Of a stretch of 64,000 bases of DNA, positions 16,395 to 27,538 are shown one piece after another. The translations under genes and the position numbers were made by a program. Location: the NCBI RefSeq assembly GCF_025154015.1, contig NZ_JAOAMV010000005.1, positions 304,839 through 368,838 on the forward strand, written 5' to 3'. Within the stretch, counting starts at the first letter, position 1. Each line of letters opens with the position of its first letter. This DNA is from Tsuneonella litorea. Lineage in GTDB: Bacteria > Pseudomonadota > Alphaproteobacteria > Sphingomonadales > Sphingomonadaceae. The notes beneath the pieces were generated by a model, which worked only from the letters and a program-made list of their open reading frames with translations, was not told the origin of the DNA and made no database searches.

Positions 16395-19271
16395 TTAGAA
16401 CTCGCCCGCGTCCCGGTATTCCACCGGCAGGCCAAGCGCCTTGACCTGGTCGTCGATCTTGGAGCGGTCCCCCACGACGATGATGACCATGTCGGACGGG
16501 TCCATGAAGCGCGCCGCTGCCGCGTCGATGGCGGCCTTCTCGACGCTGCCGAATACCTGCGGAAGCGTGCGCTGGTATCCGTCGGGCCGCCCGCGGAGCT
16601 GGTTCTGGAGCAGTGCATTCAGGACCTGCCCGTTGGTCTCGAACCGGTTGGGCAACCCGCGGATGTTGCCTTCGGTGACGCGCTGGAACTCGGTGTCGTC
16701 GACCTTGGACTGACCATCGGCGAAGGCGGCGACCTTGTCGAGGACGAGGCGGATCGAATCTCCTGTCCGGTCGGACTGCACCGGCGTTATCACGTAGAAA
16801 GTGCGCGGGCCGGCTTCTGCGGTGAGCGCGCTGCGCACGCCGTAGGTCCAGCCCTTGTCTTCGCGCAGGTCCATGTTGAGCCGCGAGAGGAAGCCGCTGC
16901 CAATGACCTCGTTGGCAAGATCGAGCGGTTCGAGGCCGGGCGTGCGGCCGGTGACCGGCAACTGACGGCCGAGCAGCAGCACCGACTGCGGCGAATTGGG
17001 CCGGTCGATCACGACGATCCGCTGCTTCGGGGCAGGCGTGGGTGCGCCGAGGTTCTTTGCCGGAACCGGCCTGGCAGGCGCCCTCCAGTCGCCGAAGCTG
17101 GCCTCGAGCGCGGGGAGCAGCTGCTCCATTGTGACGTCGCCGACGACCGTGATGGCTGCGGTGTCCGGGCGCACCCAGGTCTCGTGGACCGCTTCGAGGT
17201 CGGTGCTCGTCAGCGGACTGATCGCCGAAGCGAGGCCCGCCCCGCCGACTGCGCCGTAGGGATGCGCGGGGCCGTAGACGAGCGGGCCGAGCGCGCGGCT
17301 GGCAATAGCGCTGGGGTTCGCCTGTGCCTGTGCGATTGCGGCGAGCCGCTGCGCCTTGACGCGGGCGACCTCGCTATCGGCGAACGCCGGATTGCGCACG
17401 ATGTCGGCGAGCAGCGCGAGCGAGGGGCGCAGGTTGGCGGTGAGCGCGGTCATCGAGACGCTGCTCGTGTCGAGCGAGGTGCCCGCGCCGATCTGCGCGC
17501 CGAGACGTTCTTTCGCCTCGGCGATCTCGATCGCGGAGAGGGTGTCGGTCCCTTCGTCGAGCAGGCCCATCATTATCGCCTGCGTGCCGGCGCGCGAAGG
17601 GCCGTCCGCCGCGGTGCCCGCGTCGAACGTGATGGCCATGCTGATCTTGGGGATCGAGGTGCGGCGGGCGAGTCGGACCGGTATTCCGTTCGCGAGTTTC
17701 GCGGTTTCGACGGAGGGAAACGTCAGTTCGCCGACCGGGGCGACCGGCGGGGCTTTGCGCGGCGGACTCTTGGCGAGCGGCGGCGCGGGGTTCTTCGCGT
17801 CGGGGGCTGGCGGGGGCACGCTGCCTTCGTCGCCCCAGCCTCCCATGAGGGCACCGTCCTCGGTCCGCTCTCCGGGCTTGACGACGAGTGTGTACGAGGG
17901 ACGCGCCAGCCAGCGCCCCAGCGCGTCCTTGACCACCGCCGGGGTGAGCGCGGCGAATTCGCCCAGCTCCTTCTTGTACCTCGCCGGATCGTCCGAATAG
18001 AGCAGGCCCTCGGCCAGGGTCGCGCCCTTGCCCGAAAAACCGCCCACCAGCTCCATCGCGCCTATGCGGTTGGAAACGTTCAGGTTCACCGCGCGAAGCA
18101 GTTCGTCGGCCTCGGGTCCTTCGCTGACCAGCTTTGCGATGACCTCGTCGAAGCGCCGTTCCGCCAGGGCGGGGTCGACCCCCGGCTTGACGTCCATCTG
18201 GGCCTGCAGGAACGACAGGTTCTCGTGCTGCTGTTCGTACGCCGAGACGCTCACCGCGATCTCGTCTCCCTTGACCAGCGCGTTATCGAGCCGCGAGCTG
18301 CCGAGCCCGCCGAGGACCGACATTCCCATGTCGAGCGCAACTGCATCGGGGTGGTTGATGTTCGGACCGGTCCAGACCTTGATGATGCGCGTGACGGGGA
18401 CCTGGTCGGTCATTTCCTCGCGCACGGCGGCGGCCAGCGGGACTGGGGGCGCGGTCACCGTCGGGACTTCGGGTCCGCGCGGAATGTCGCCGAACCACTT
18501 TTCTACCAGCGGCCGCGCGGTCTGTGCGTCGATGTCGCCGGTAAGCGCGAGGACGACATTGTTGGGCGCGTAGTTGTCGGTGAACCACTTGCGCACGTCC
18601 GACAGGTTCGCCGCCTCGAGGTCGGCCATCGAACCTATCGTCGAGTGGCGATAGGGATGCCCCACGGGGAACAGCGCATCGCCGATCTTGTATTCGACGA
18701 GGCCATATGGCTGGTTGTCGCCCTGCCGCTTCTCGTTCTGGACAACCCCCCGCTGCTTGTCGAGCTTGTCCTGCGTGACCGCGCCGAGCAGATGGCCCAT
18801 CCGGTCGCTTTCCATGAACAGCGCAAGGTCGAGCGCGCCCGTGGGCACCGTCTCGACATAGTTCGTGCGGTCGTACCAGGTCGATCCGTTGGTGCTGGTC
18901 GATCCAGCCGCCTCCAGCGGGATGTCGAAGTTGGGCACGTTCTCGCTGCCGCCGAACATCAGGTGCTCGAACAGGTGCGCGAAGCCGGTGCGGCCCCGGG
19001 GTTCGTGTTTCGATCCCACGCGGTAATAGGTCGTCACGCCGACAATGGGCGCCTTGCGGTCGGTGTGGACCAGCACGGTGAGGCCATTGTCGAGCGTGAA
19101 GCGCTCGTAGGGGATGTTGACCGCCGAAATGAGCTGCTCGACCGGGGCCGGCTCGGCCGACGCGAGCGCGGAAGGCGCAGGGGCGGGGGTGCTGGCGGTC
19201 TCGACCGGCTGGGCGGCGCAAGCGGTCAGGGCAAGCGCCAGGAGACTGGCAACGGCGAAGCGACTGGTCAT
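16395..19271 (-). CDS. M16-family zinc metallopeptidase, lipoprotein
   Basis: A 958-residue protein. The lipobox LTAC (Cys18) suggests anchoring to a membrane facing the periplasm, followed by an Ala/Pro/Ser-rich linker. Two insulinase-type M16 halves follow. The N-terminal half has the inverted zinc motif HLFEH (His99, Glu102, His103) in FAHLFEHLMFGGSEN. The C-terminal half (from about 490) has no HxxEH and would be the usual inactive partner. The family degrades peptides within a clam-shell chamber. It lies 38 bases downstream of the penicillin-acylase-family gene on the same strand, so cotranscription is likely. Confidence 0.92.
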   Translation of the reverse strand: MTSRFAVASLLALALTACAAQPVETASTPAPAPSALASAEPAPVEQLISAVNIPYERFTLDNGLTVLVHTDRKAPIVGVTTYYRVGSKHEPRGRTGFAHLFEHLMFGGSENVPNFDIPLEAAGSTSTNGSTWYDRTNYVETVPTGALDLALFMESDRMGHLLGAVTQDKLDKQRGVVQNEKRQGDNQPYGLVEYKIGDALFPVGHPYRHSTIGSMADLEAANLSDVRKWFTDNYAPNNVVLALTGDIDAQTARPLVEKWFGDIPRGPEVPTVTAPPVPLAAAVREEMTDQVPVTRIIKVWTGPNINHPDAVALDMGMSVLGGLGSSRLDNALVKGDEIAVSVSAYEQQHENLSFLQAQMDVKPGVDPALAERRFDEVIAKLVSEGPEADELLRAVNLNVSNRIGAMELVGGFSGKGATLAEGLLYSDDPARYKKELGEFAALTPAVVKDALGRWLARPSYTLVVKPGERTEDGALMGGWGDEGSVPPPAPDAKNPAPPLAKSPPRKAPPVAPVGELTFPSVETAKLANGIPVRLARRTSIPKISMAITFDAGTAADGPSRAGTQAIMMGLLDEGTDTLSAIEIAEAKERLGAQIGAGTSLDTSSVSMTALTANLRPSLALLADIVRNPAFADSEVARVKAQRLAAIAQAQANPSAIASRALGPLVYGPAHPYGAVGGAGLASAISPLTSTDLEAVHETWVRPDTAAITVVGDVTMEQLLPALEASFGDWRAPARPVPAKNLGAPTPAPKQRIVVIDRPNSPQSVLLLGRQLPVTGRTPGLEPLDLANEVIGSGFLSRLNMDLREDKGWTYGVRSALTAEAGPRTFYVITPVQSDRTGDSIRLVLDKVAAFADGQSKVDDTEFQRVTEGNIRGLPNRFETNGQVLNALLQNQLRGRPDGYQRTLPQVFGSVEKAAIDAAAARFMDPSDMVIIVVGDRSKIDDQVKALGLPVEYRDAGEF

Positions 19272-19309
19272 GAAAAGTCCCCGGATTCTCGAACGGTACT
19301 CCCGGTACC

Positions 19310-21472
19310 TTAGTCAGCCACGACGCGATGCGTCACGACTTTTCGACTGACGGCATTCCTCAGGGCATCGGCGCGGTGGAATCGAACCGGCTTGAGCTTG
19401 TGCTGCACGAACAGGTCCGCCTGATCGGTGTAGTGCACGCTTCCGGGCCGCGAGGTCGCCGCGCCGAACGGCTGGATCGATTCGCTCGATACCGGCTTGC
19501 CCGGCGCCCATTCGACGAACATCACGAAGCTGTCGCCGTGCTTCACCCGCAGCCTGCCGTCGGGATCGAGGTCCCACGACGTCGAGGCGCGCAGGGTGTC
19601 GCTGCCGCCGTCGAGCGGCAGGTCGATCGCGTGGCGGCCCGGTCCCCGGCGCAAGCGCAGGATGTCCTGCAGCGGCGGGTCGAGCCGGCCAAAGTTGTCG
19701 ACGAGGTAGCGCGCCGCGTCGCCCAGCAGCTTGCGCGGCGGGGTGAGCGGCTTGCCCGAATAGTCCTCGCCCATCGCCGGGCGCAGGACCAGCAGGGCGA
19801 GCGAATCGGCCCGGCCCGCGCCGTCGCTGGTCAGGTCCCACTCGCCCAGGATCGCCTGCGCCCGCGCCAGCAGCGGATCGCCCGCGGTGTCGAGCGCGGC
19901 GATCCCGTCGAGCACGCGCCTGACGTAGCCCGCGCGTTCCCAGCCGGTGTCGTACTTGATCCGCTCGAGCCGGGCGCGGTCGATCGGCCCCGGTTCGTCG
20001 AGCAGCCGCGCGGCGCGGTAGGCGCGGTTGGTCATCCGCAGCTCGATTCCCATCTCGGGCGCGAAATCCGCGTCCTTGAGGTCGTCGGCCCTGCCCGCGG
20101 CGACAGTTGGCTTGTTGTTCGAGTTGAACACGAAGCCCGATCCCGGGCTGACCTGGTGCGGCAGGCTGTCGAACGGGACGAGCGCGTTCCAGATCAGGTC
20201 GCCGCGGTCGCCCGGCAGCACGCCGCGCCAGTCGGGACCCTTCTTCCGCTGGGGTATCGCCGCGTTGTACCAGTAGGCGATCGTGCCGGCCTTGTCGGCG
20301 TAGATGAAGTTGGTCGACGGGATCGCCTGGCGCGCGAGGATCGCCTGCCATTCGTCGTATGTCCTCGCCTTGTTGAGGTCGTAATAGGCGTCGAGTTGGG
20401 CGATCGACCCCATCCCGCCGTAACGGAAGGCGAACGCGCCGCGATCGTTGACGACGACCGGGCCGTGCACGCTGCGCCAGACCGTGCGCCGAACCGGGAT
20501 AACCAGCGGGCCGAACCGGACCGGCAGCCGCACGTTCGTCTCTTCGAGCGGCAGCCACTTTCCGTCGAGGCGGTAGTGGGTCTTCGCATCGTCGAGCACG
20601 AGCTGATAGACGTCGGTCATGTCCGGCTGGTTGACGGTGTTGGTCCAGCCGAGGTCCGCGTTGTGGCCGAGGAAAGGGAAAGGGCTGCCGGGGAACGTCG
20701 CGCCGGCGAAATGCCAGCCTTCCTCGCTCTCGACGACCAGTTCGTACCAGGCGACGCCGCCGGTCAGCGGCTGGTGGCTGTTGGACACCAGCCGCGTCAC
20801 CCCGTCGCCCGAGCGGGCAGGCGCGATGGCAAAGGCGTTCGAGCCGAGGTTCTCGGCACTTTCCCGATCGGGCAGCGGGCCGCCGAGCGCCGGTCCCGGA
20901 TCGGGGAGCAGCGTGTCGCCCTTCACGAGCGGTCCGATCGTGCCGTTGAGCCCGAAGAAGAACGGCTGGCGCAGGGCGAAGCCGGTGGCGATGTCCTCGC
21001 CGTTGACCGGGAACAGGTTGCCGAGCTTCAGCTCTCCCTGGTGCGCAGCGGCGTAGTCGTTGAGGCCCGCCGCGTAGGCTTCGATCACCGCCCGGGTGCG
21101 CGGATGCAGCCTGGCGTACTCGCGCCGCGCGGTGCCGCGCGCGTCGAGCAGCGCGAGCGCATAGTCGAATTGCGCGCCGGCCTCGCCCGCGATCGCGCCG
21201 TAGCGCCCTCGGGTCATGGCGATCACGTCCTGCAGGGTGAAGAAGTCATCCTCGGCGTGCGCCTGCGCCACGCCATAGGCGACGTCGGAATCCGTCCGTC
21301 CGTAGATGTGCGGCACGCCCCATTCGTCACGCACGATTTCGGCGCGGTAGGCGCGGGCGGGGGGCGGGGGGAATGGTTCGGCCGCCAGCGGCTCCCACAC
21401 CATCAGCCCGATCAGCACGACTGCCGACAGCGCCGCAAGGCCCGCCAGCAGGCGAATGGTCCATTTCCGCAT
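19310..21472 (-). CDS. Penicillin acylase family protein (Ntn hydrolase)
   Basis: About 720 residues from ATG 21472; an upstream start at 21541 only adds a non-hydrophobic leader. An N-terminal hydrophobic segment (residues 8-25) exports or anchors it. The N-terminal nucleophile hydrolase arrangement is clear: an alpha chain, then self-cleavage at NLGSNAFAIAP so that Ser211 becomes the beta-chain N-terminus, then SNSHQP and other acylase landmarks. The family hydrolyses amides, including penicillins, aculeacin and acyl-homoserine lactones. Substrate is not decidable here. It probably forms an operon with the downstream M16 peptidase. Confidence 0.9.
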   Translation of the reverse strand: MRKWTIRLLAGLAALSAVVLIGLMVWEPLAAEPFPPPPARAYRAEIVRDEWGVPHIYGRTDSDVAYGVAQAHAEDDFFTLQDVIAMTRGRYGAIAGEAGAQFDYALALLDARGTARREYARLHPRTRAVIEAYAAGLNDYAAAHQGELKLGNLFPVNGEDIATGFALRQPFFFGLNGTIGPLVKGDTLLPDPGPALGGPLPDRESAENLGSNAFAIAPARSGDGVTRLVSNSHQPLTGGVAWYELVVESEEGWHFAGATFPGSPFPFLGHNADLGWTNTVNQPDMTDVYQLVLDDAKTHYRLDGKWLPLEETNVRLPVRFGPLVIPVRRTVWRSVHGPVVVNDRGAFAFRYGGMGSIAQLDAYYDLNKARTYDEWQAILARQAIPSTNFIYADKAGTIAYWYNAAIPQRKKGPDWRGVLPGDRGDLIWNALVPFDSLPHQVSPGSGFVFNSNNKPTVAAGRADDLKDADFAPEMGIELRMTNRAYRAARLLDEPGPIDRARLERIKYDTGWERAGYVRRVLDGIAALDTAGDPLLARAQAILGEWDLTSDGAGRADSLALLVLRPAMGEDYSGKPLTPPRKLLGDAARYLVDNFGRLDPPLQDILRLRRGPGRHAIDLPLDGGSDTLRASTSWDLDPDGRLRVKHGDSFVMFVEWAPGKPVSSESIQPFGAATSRPGSVHYTDQADLFVQHKLKPVRFHRADALRNAVSRKVVTHRVVAD

Positions 21473-21549
21473 CGACCCTCTCCCTGTCCCGCGAGGGCAT
21501 AGCGGTCCGGTTGCGAGTTGCAACTCTCCGGATGCCGGCACAGCCGGTT

Positions 21550-22866
21550 TCAGGCGGGGGAAGCGACCAGTGTTCCGATCCTCACCGGGGCACTTTCACG
21601 CATCGCGATCATGGCGCCGAGGCCGACCAGCGAGACGCCCGTCAGGTAGTACGCGATCGACATCGGGTCGCCGGTCACCTCCAGGATCCAGGTCACGACC
21701 ATCTGGGTCGTTCCGCCGAACACCGCGACGGGGATCGAATAGACCAGCGCGAAGACCCGGGCCCGCACGGCCTTGGGAATGCTCTCGCTGATCGCCGCGT
21801 ACACCGCGCCGTACACGAACGATCCGATGCCGGCGAGGACGAGGTTGGCACCGATGAACGAGAACGCATCGCGCTGCGTCGTCAGCCAGAGGAAGCACGG
21901 TACGACCGACAGCGCGAACAGGCACTGGGGCAAGACCATGGCCGCCTTGCGGCCGAACCGGTCGCTGAGGATCGCGCCGGTCATCACCGCGACGATCTGG
22001 ATCGCGTTGTTGGCGACCGACCCGGAGAACGAGATCGTGGTGCTCAGCTTGAGGGTGTTTTGCCCGTAGGTCGCCATGTAGGTGAAAATGTAGGACCCGA
22101 TCGTGCCGCTCGCGATGATCAGGAAGCCGCACACGATCGGCCGAAGGTAGGACCGCCAGCCGTCGTCCGCGACGACGGCCGTGTCGGCGTGGTGGATCGT
22201 CTCGGGCAGCGAATGGCGGATGACGAGTGCCAGCGGCACGATCGTGGCGCCGAGCAGCAGCGCGATCCGCCAGCCATAGCTCGCCAGCTCCGCCTCGCTC
22301 ATCACCAGGCTGAGCATGAGGCCGACGAGCGAACCGATCGTCGCAGCGACCGCCTGGCTCGCACCCTGGAAGCTCATGGTGAAGCCGCGCCGCTGCGGGG
22401 TCGAGCTTTCCATCATGTATATCGTCGCCGAGCCCACCTCGCCGCCGAGCGCGAAGCCCTGGATCAGCCGGGCAAGCACCGCGATGACCGGTGCGGCGTA
22501 ACCGATCGTGGCGTAACCGGGGGTCAGCGCGAGCAGCAGGATGCCCACGCCCATCATCGTCATGCTGACGAGCATCGCCGGCTTGCGGCCGTGTCGGTCG
22601 GCATAGGTCCCGAGGACCGCCGCCCCGAGGGGCCGGGTAATGAAACCCGCGCCGAACGCCGCCAGCGACCCCATCAGCGAAAGGAACGGGCTCTCCGACG
22701 GGAAGAATGTATTCCCGATCTGGATCGCGAAGAACGCGTAAGTGATGAAGTCGTAGAACTCGAGCCCGTTGCCGAGCGTTGCCGCTGCGATCGCCCGGCG
22801 GCGCTGGCGGGGCGTGAGCGCATCGACCGGCCCCGTCACGGGCGCTTCTTCTGCGGGTATTTCCAC
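21550..22866 (-). CDS. MFS transporter, metabolite:H+ symporter (ProP/ShiA-like) type
   Basis: A 438-residue, 12-helix major facilitator. Family landmarks are LGNGLEFYDF at the start of helix 1, the loop 2-3 motif GTYADRHGRKPAM, RLIQGFALGGEVG in helix 4, and LSDRFGRKAAM repeating the loop motif in the second half. These are typical of the metabolite:H+ symporter subgroup that imports small organic acids or osmolytes. The start is GTG at 22866 with a GGGAGGGG motif 8 bases upstream. It is upstream of the acylase gene on the same strand with a gap of about 77 bases, and divergent from clpB. Confidence 0.9.
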   Translation of the reverse strand: MEIPAEEAPVTGPVDALTPRQRRRAIAAATLGNGLEFYDFITYAFFAIQIGNTFFPSESPFLSLMGSLAAFGAGFITRPLGAAVLGTYADRHGRKPAMLVSMTMMGVGILLLALTPGYATIGYAAPVIAVLARLIQGFALGGEVGSATIYMMESSTPQRRGFTMSFQGASQAVAATIGSLVGLMLSLVMSEAELASYGWRIALLLGATIVPLALVIRHSLPETIHHADTAVVADDGWRSYLRPIVCGFLIIASGTIGSYIFTYMATYGQNTLKLSTTISFSGSVANNAIQIVAVMTGAILSDRFGRKAAMVLPQCLFALSVVPCFLWLTTQRDAFSFIGANLVLAGIGSFVYGAVYAAISESIPKAVRARVFALVYSIPVAVFGGTTQMVVTWILEVTGDPMSIAYYLTGVSLVGLGAMIAMRESAPVRIGTLVASPA

Positions 22867-22952
22867 GAACCATTCCCCTCCCGATGAGGGCGCCCGCGAG
22901 GATCAACATTGCACGTTCCGGCGGCGTGGGCAAAATTTCGTTTTCCTCGGCC

Positions 22953-22980
22953 CTTGTGTTGCCTCATCGCAACAATATCT
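22953..22980 (+). promoter_or_regulatory. Possible RpoH (sigma-32) promoter for clpB
   Basis: CTTGTG (22953-22958) and CAATATCT (22973-22980) are separated by 14 bases and lie about 30 bases upstream of the clpB start. They resemble the alphaproteobacterial heat-shock promoter pattern (CTTG... and C-TAT-T-like -10). clpB is a classic RpoH target. The match is partial, so this is inference. Confidence 0.4.
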
Positions 22981-23008
22981 CTGGGTGTAACAGGAGGCTG
23001 ATACACCC

Positions 23009-25588
<2,580 letters not shown>

Positions 25589-25626
25589 GCCTTAACCCGG
25601 TGGCCGTCATCGGCTAGGGCACAGAG

Positions 25627-27423
25627 GTGCGGTACGGTCCCCAGCAACTCGCGACGATCCACGCCCGGATGGTGCGAGGCGACATTGCCGGTGCGCTGGC
25701 CGATATCGACGCCGCCGTGACGGCCGAGCCAGGCAACGCGGCGGCGTGGCACCTGGCGGGGGTGGTGCGGCGCAAGGCGGGCGACCCCGAAGCGGCGGTG
25801 CGGGCGTTCGATACCGCGATCGCCTGCGGATTGGCGAACGCCGAGATTGAAAACAGCCGGGGACTTTCGCTCCAGGATCTCGGCCGGACGGACGAGGCCC
25901 TCGCGGCGTTCGAGAGGGCGAGGGAGCACGACCCGGCATACGTTCCGGCTTCGGTCAACCAGGCGCGCCTGCTCGCCGAACTCGGCCGCCTGGACGAGGC
26001 GTCGGCGATGCTCGAGGCGCTGGTCGCGGCGAACCCCGGCTCTTCGCTGGCGCGCAACGCGCTCGCCGCGACCATGCGGGACATGGGCGAGCCCGAACGC
26101 GCCGTTGCGGTATACCGGGAAACGCTCGCGCGCGATCCCGCCAACTCCGTGGCGACGGTCCGGCTGGGACAGGCCTTGCGCGACGCGGGAGAACCCGGCG
26201 CGGCGCTCGAGCACTATCGGCACGCCGCTGGACGCATGGGGGCTTCGCCCGAATTCGCCGAGAGCATGGCCGGCGCGCTGGTCGACAACGGACGGGCCGA
26301 CGAAGCGCGCGCTCTGCTCGAGCGACTGACCGCCGGGTCTCCGGCCTATTTCGCCGGGCACCGGGCGCTGGCACGCCTCACCCGCGAATACGGCGTCGGC
26401 GACGATCCCTGGCGCAGCTACCGTTCGATCGCGGGGCAATGGCCGGGCGAACCATCGATATGGCTCGACTGGCTCGCCCAGCTCGTATCGTTTCGCGATT
26501 ACGACGACGTCCGCCAGGTCGCCGCCGATGCACGCGCCGCGGTCGGCGAGCGTGCCGAGTTCGCGCTTTATCAGGCGATTGCCGACGGTGAGCTGGGGAA
26601 CACGGCCGAGGCGGAAGCGCGGTTCGCCGCGCTCGAAGATGCGATGGGGGAAACCGGCCCCTACCTCACCGCGCGCGCGCGCGTGGCGCTCCGGCGCGGC
26701 GAACCCGCGCAGGCTGAATCCCTGGCGACACGCGCGACGGCGATCGACCGGGCCGACGTGTTCGGCTGGGCCTATCTCGGCCTAGCGTGGCGGCTGCAGG
26801 ACGATCCGCGCGAATTCTGGCTTCACGATTACGCGGTTCAGGCGCGCCAGGTGCCGCTCCCGCACCTCGAGGACCCGGACGCGCTGGCCGAGCTCGTCGA
26901 GACGCTGAGGGGCCTGCACCGCGCGCAGCACCATCCGCCGGATCAGTCGCTGCGCAACGGCACTCAGACGCAAGGTGCGCTGTTCGCCCGCAAGGAGCAC
27001 TCGATCCGGCTGCTGCGCGATGCGGTGCTGGCGCGGCAGGAGGAATACGCCCGTGACCTTCCGCAGGATGAGGCCCACCCCTTTTATGCGCGCAACACGG
27101 GCAAGCTGCGCTTCACCGGCTCGTGGTCCGTCCGCCTGCACGGAGAGGGATTTCACATTTCCCACCTGCACCAGGCGGGCTGGATCAGTTCGGCCCTGCA
27201 TCTCGTGGTGCCGCCGGCCTGCGCGGAAGATATCGAGCACGCAGGGAAGCTCGTTCTCGGCGCGCCGCCGGCCGAGCTCGGGCTCGATCTCCCGCCGCGC
27301 CGCGTGATCGAGCCGGTGGCCGGCGCGCTGGTGCTGTTCCCCTCGTCGATGTGGCACGGCACCGTGCCGTTCCGGGGCGGGGCCGAGCGGCTGACCGTCG
27401 CGTTCGATTCGGTGCCCGCCTAG
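25627..27423 (+). CDS. TPR protein fused to a 2OG-Fe(II) oxygenase-like domain (copy A)
   Basis: A 598-residue protein starting at GTG. Residues 1 to about 390 are tandem tetratricopeptide-type helix pairs (recurring A-x-x-W/L-x-x-G and A-x-x-x-P patterns). Residues of about 400-598 match a putative 2OG-Fe(II) oxygenase family (the DUF/2OG-FeII_Oxy_5 type). Candidate metal ligands are His513 and His515 in HLHQAG and His577 in MWHGTVPF, with Arg588 in ERLTVAFD as a 2-oxoglutarate anchor. HxH replaces the textbook HxD. No signal peptide is seen, so it is cytoplasmic. It follows clpB by 38 bases and converges with a TonB receptor gene. The substrate is unknown; a paralogue lies at 35.6-37.2 kb. 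Confidence 0.85.
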   Translation: MRYGPQQLATIHARMVRGDIAGALADIDAAVTAEPGNAAAWHLAGVVRRKAGDPEAAVRAFDTAIACGLANAEIENSRGLSLQDLGRTDEALAAFERAREHDPAYVPASVNQARLLAELGRLDEASAMLEALVAANPGSSLARNALAATMRDMGEPERAVAVYRETLARDPANSVATVRLGQALRDAGEPGAALEHYRHAAGRMGASPEFAESMAGALVDNGRADEARALLERLTAGSPAYFAGHRALARLTREYGVGDDPWRSYRSIAGQWPGEPSIWLDWLAQLVSFRDYDDVRQVAADARAAVGERAEFALYQAIADGELGNTAEAEARFAALEDAMGETGPYLTARARVALRRGEPAQAESLATRATAIDRADVFGWAYLGLAWRLQDDPREFWLHDYAVQARQVPLPHLEDPDALAELVETLRGLHRAQHHPPDQSLRNGTQTQGALFARKEHSIRLLRDAVLARQEEYARDLPQDEAHPFYARNTGKLRFTGSWSVRLHGEGFHISHLHQAGWISSALHLVVPPACAEDIEHAGKLVLGAPPAELGLDLPPRRVIEPVAGALVLFPSSMWHGTVPFRGGAERLTVAFDSVPA

Positions 27424-27483
27424 GCGGCAGCGCGCGCCGCGATCACTTTCGCCTGACCGCCTCGGCACTTTTCAAGGACACAC

Positions 27484-27512
27484 AAAAAAACGGCGGGCCG
27501 AAGCCCGCCGTT
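27484..27512 (-). terminator. Rho-independent terminator of TonB receptor A
   Basis: On the minus strand, a 10-bp stem AACGGCGGGC / GCCCGCCGTT with a TTCG tetraloop is followed by seven T residues. It lies 27 bases past the receptor stop codon and also separates it from the convergent TPR-oxygenase gene. Confidence 0.88.
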
Positions 27513-27538
27513 CCTTGAGTTTACCGTTTCGGCTTCGA

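Noticed and set aside
19310..21472. A quorum-quenching acyl-homoserine-lactone acylase
   Set aside because: The fold and Ser211 are shared by all penicillin-acylase relatives; nothing seen is specific for homoserine lactones.
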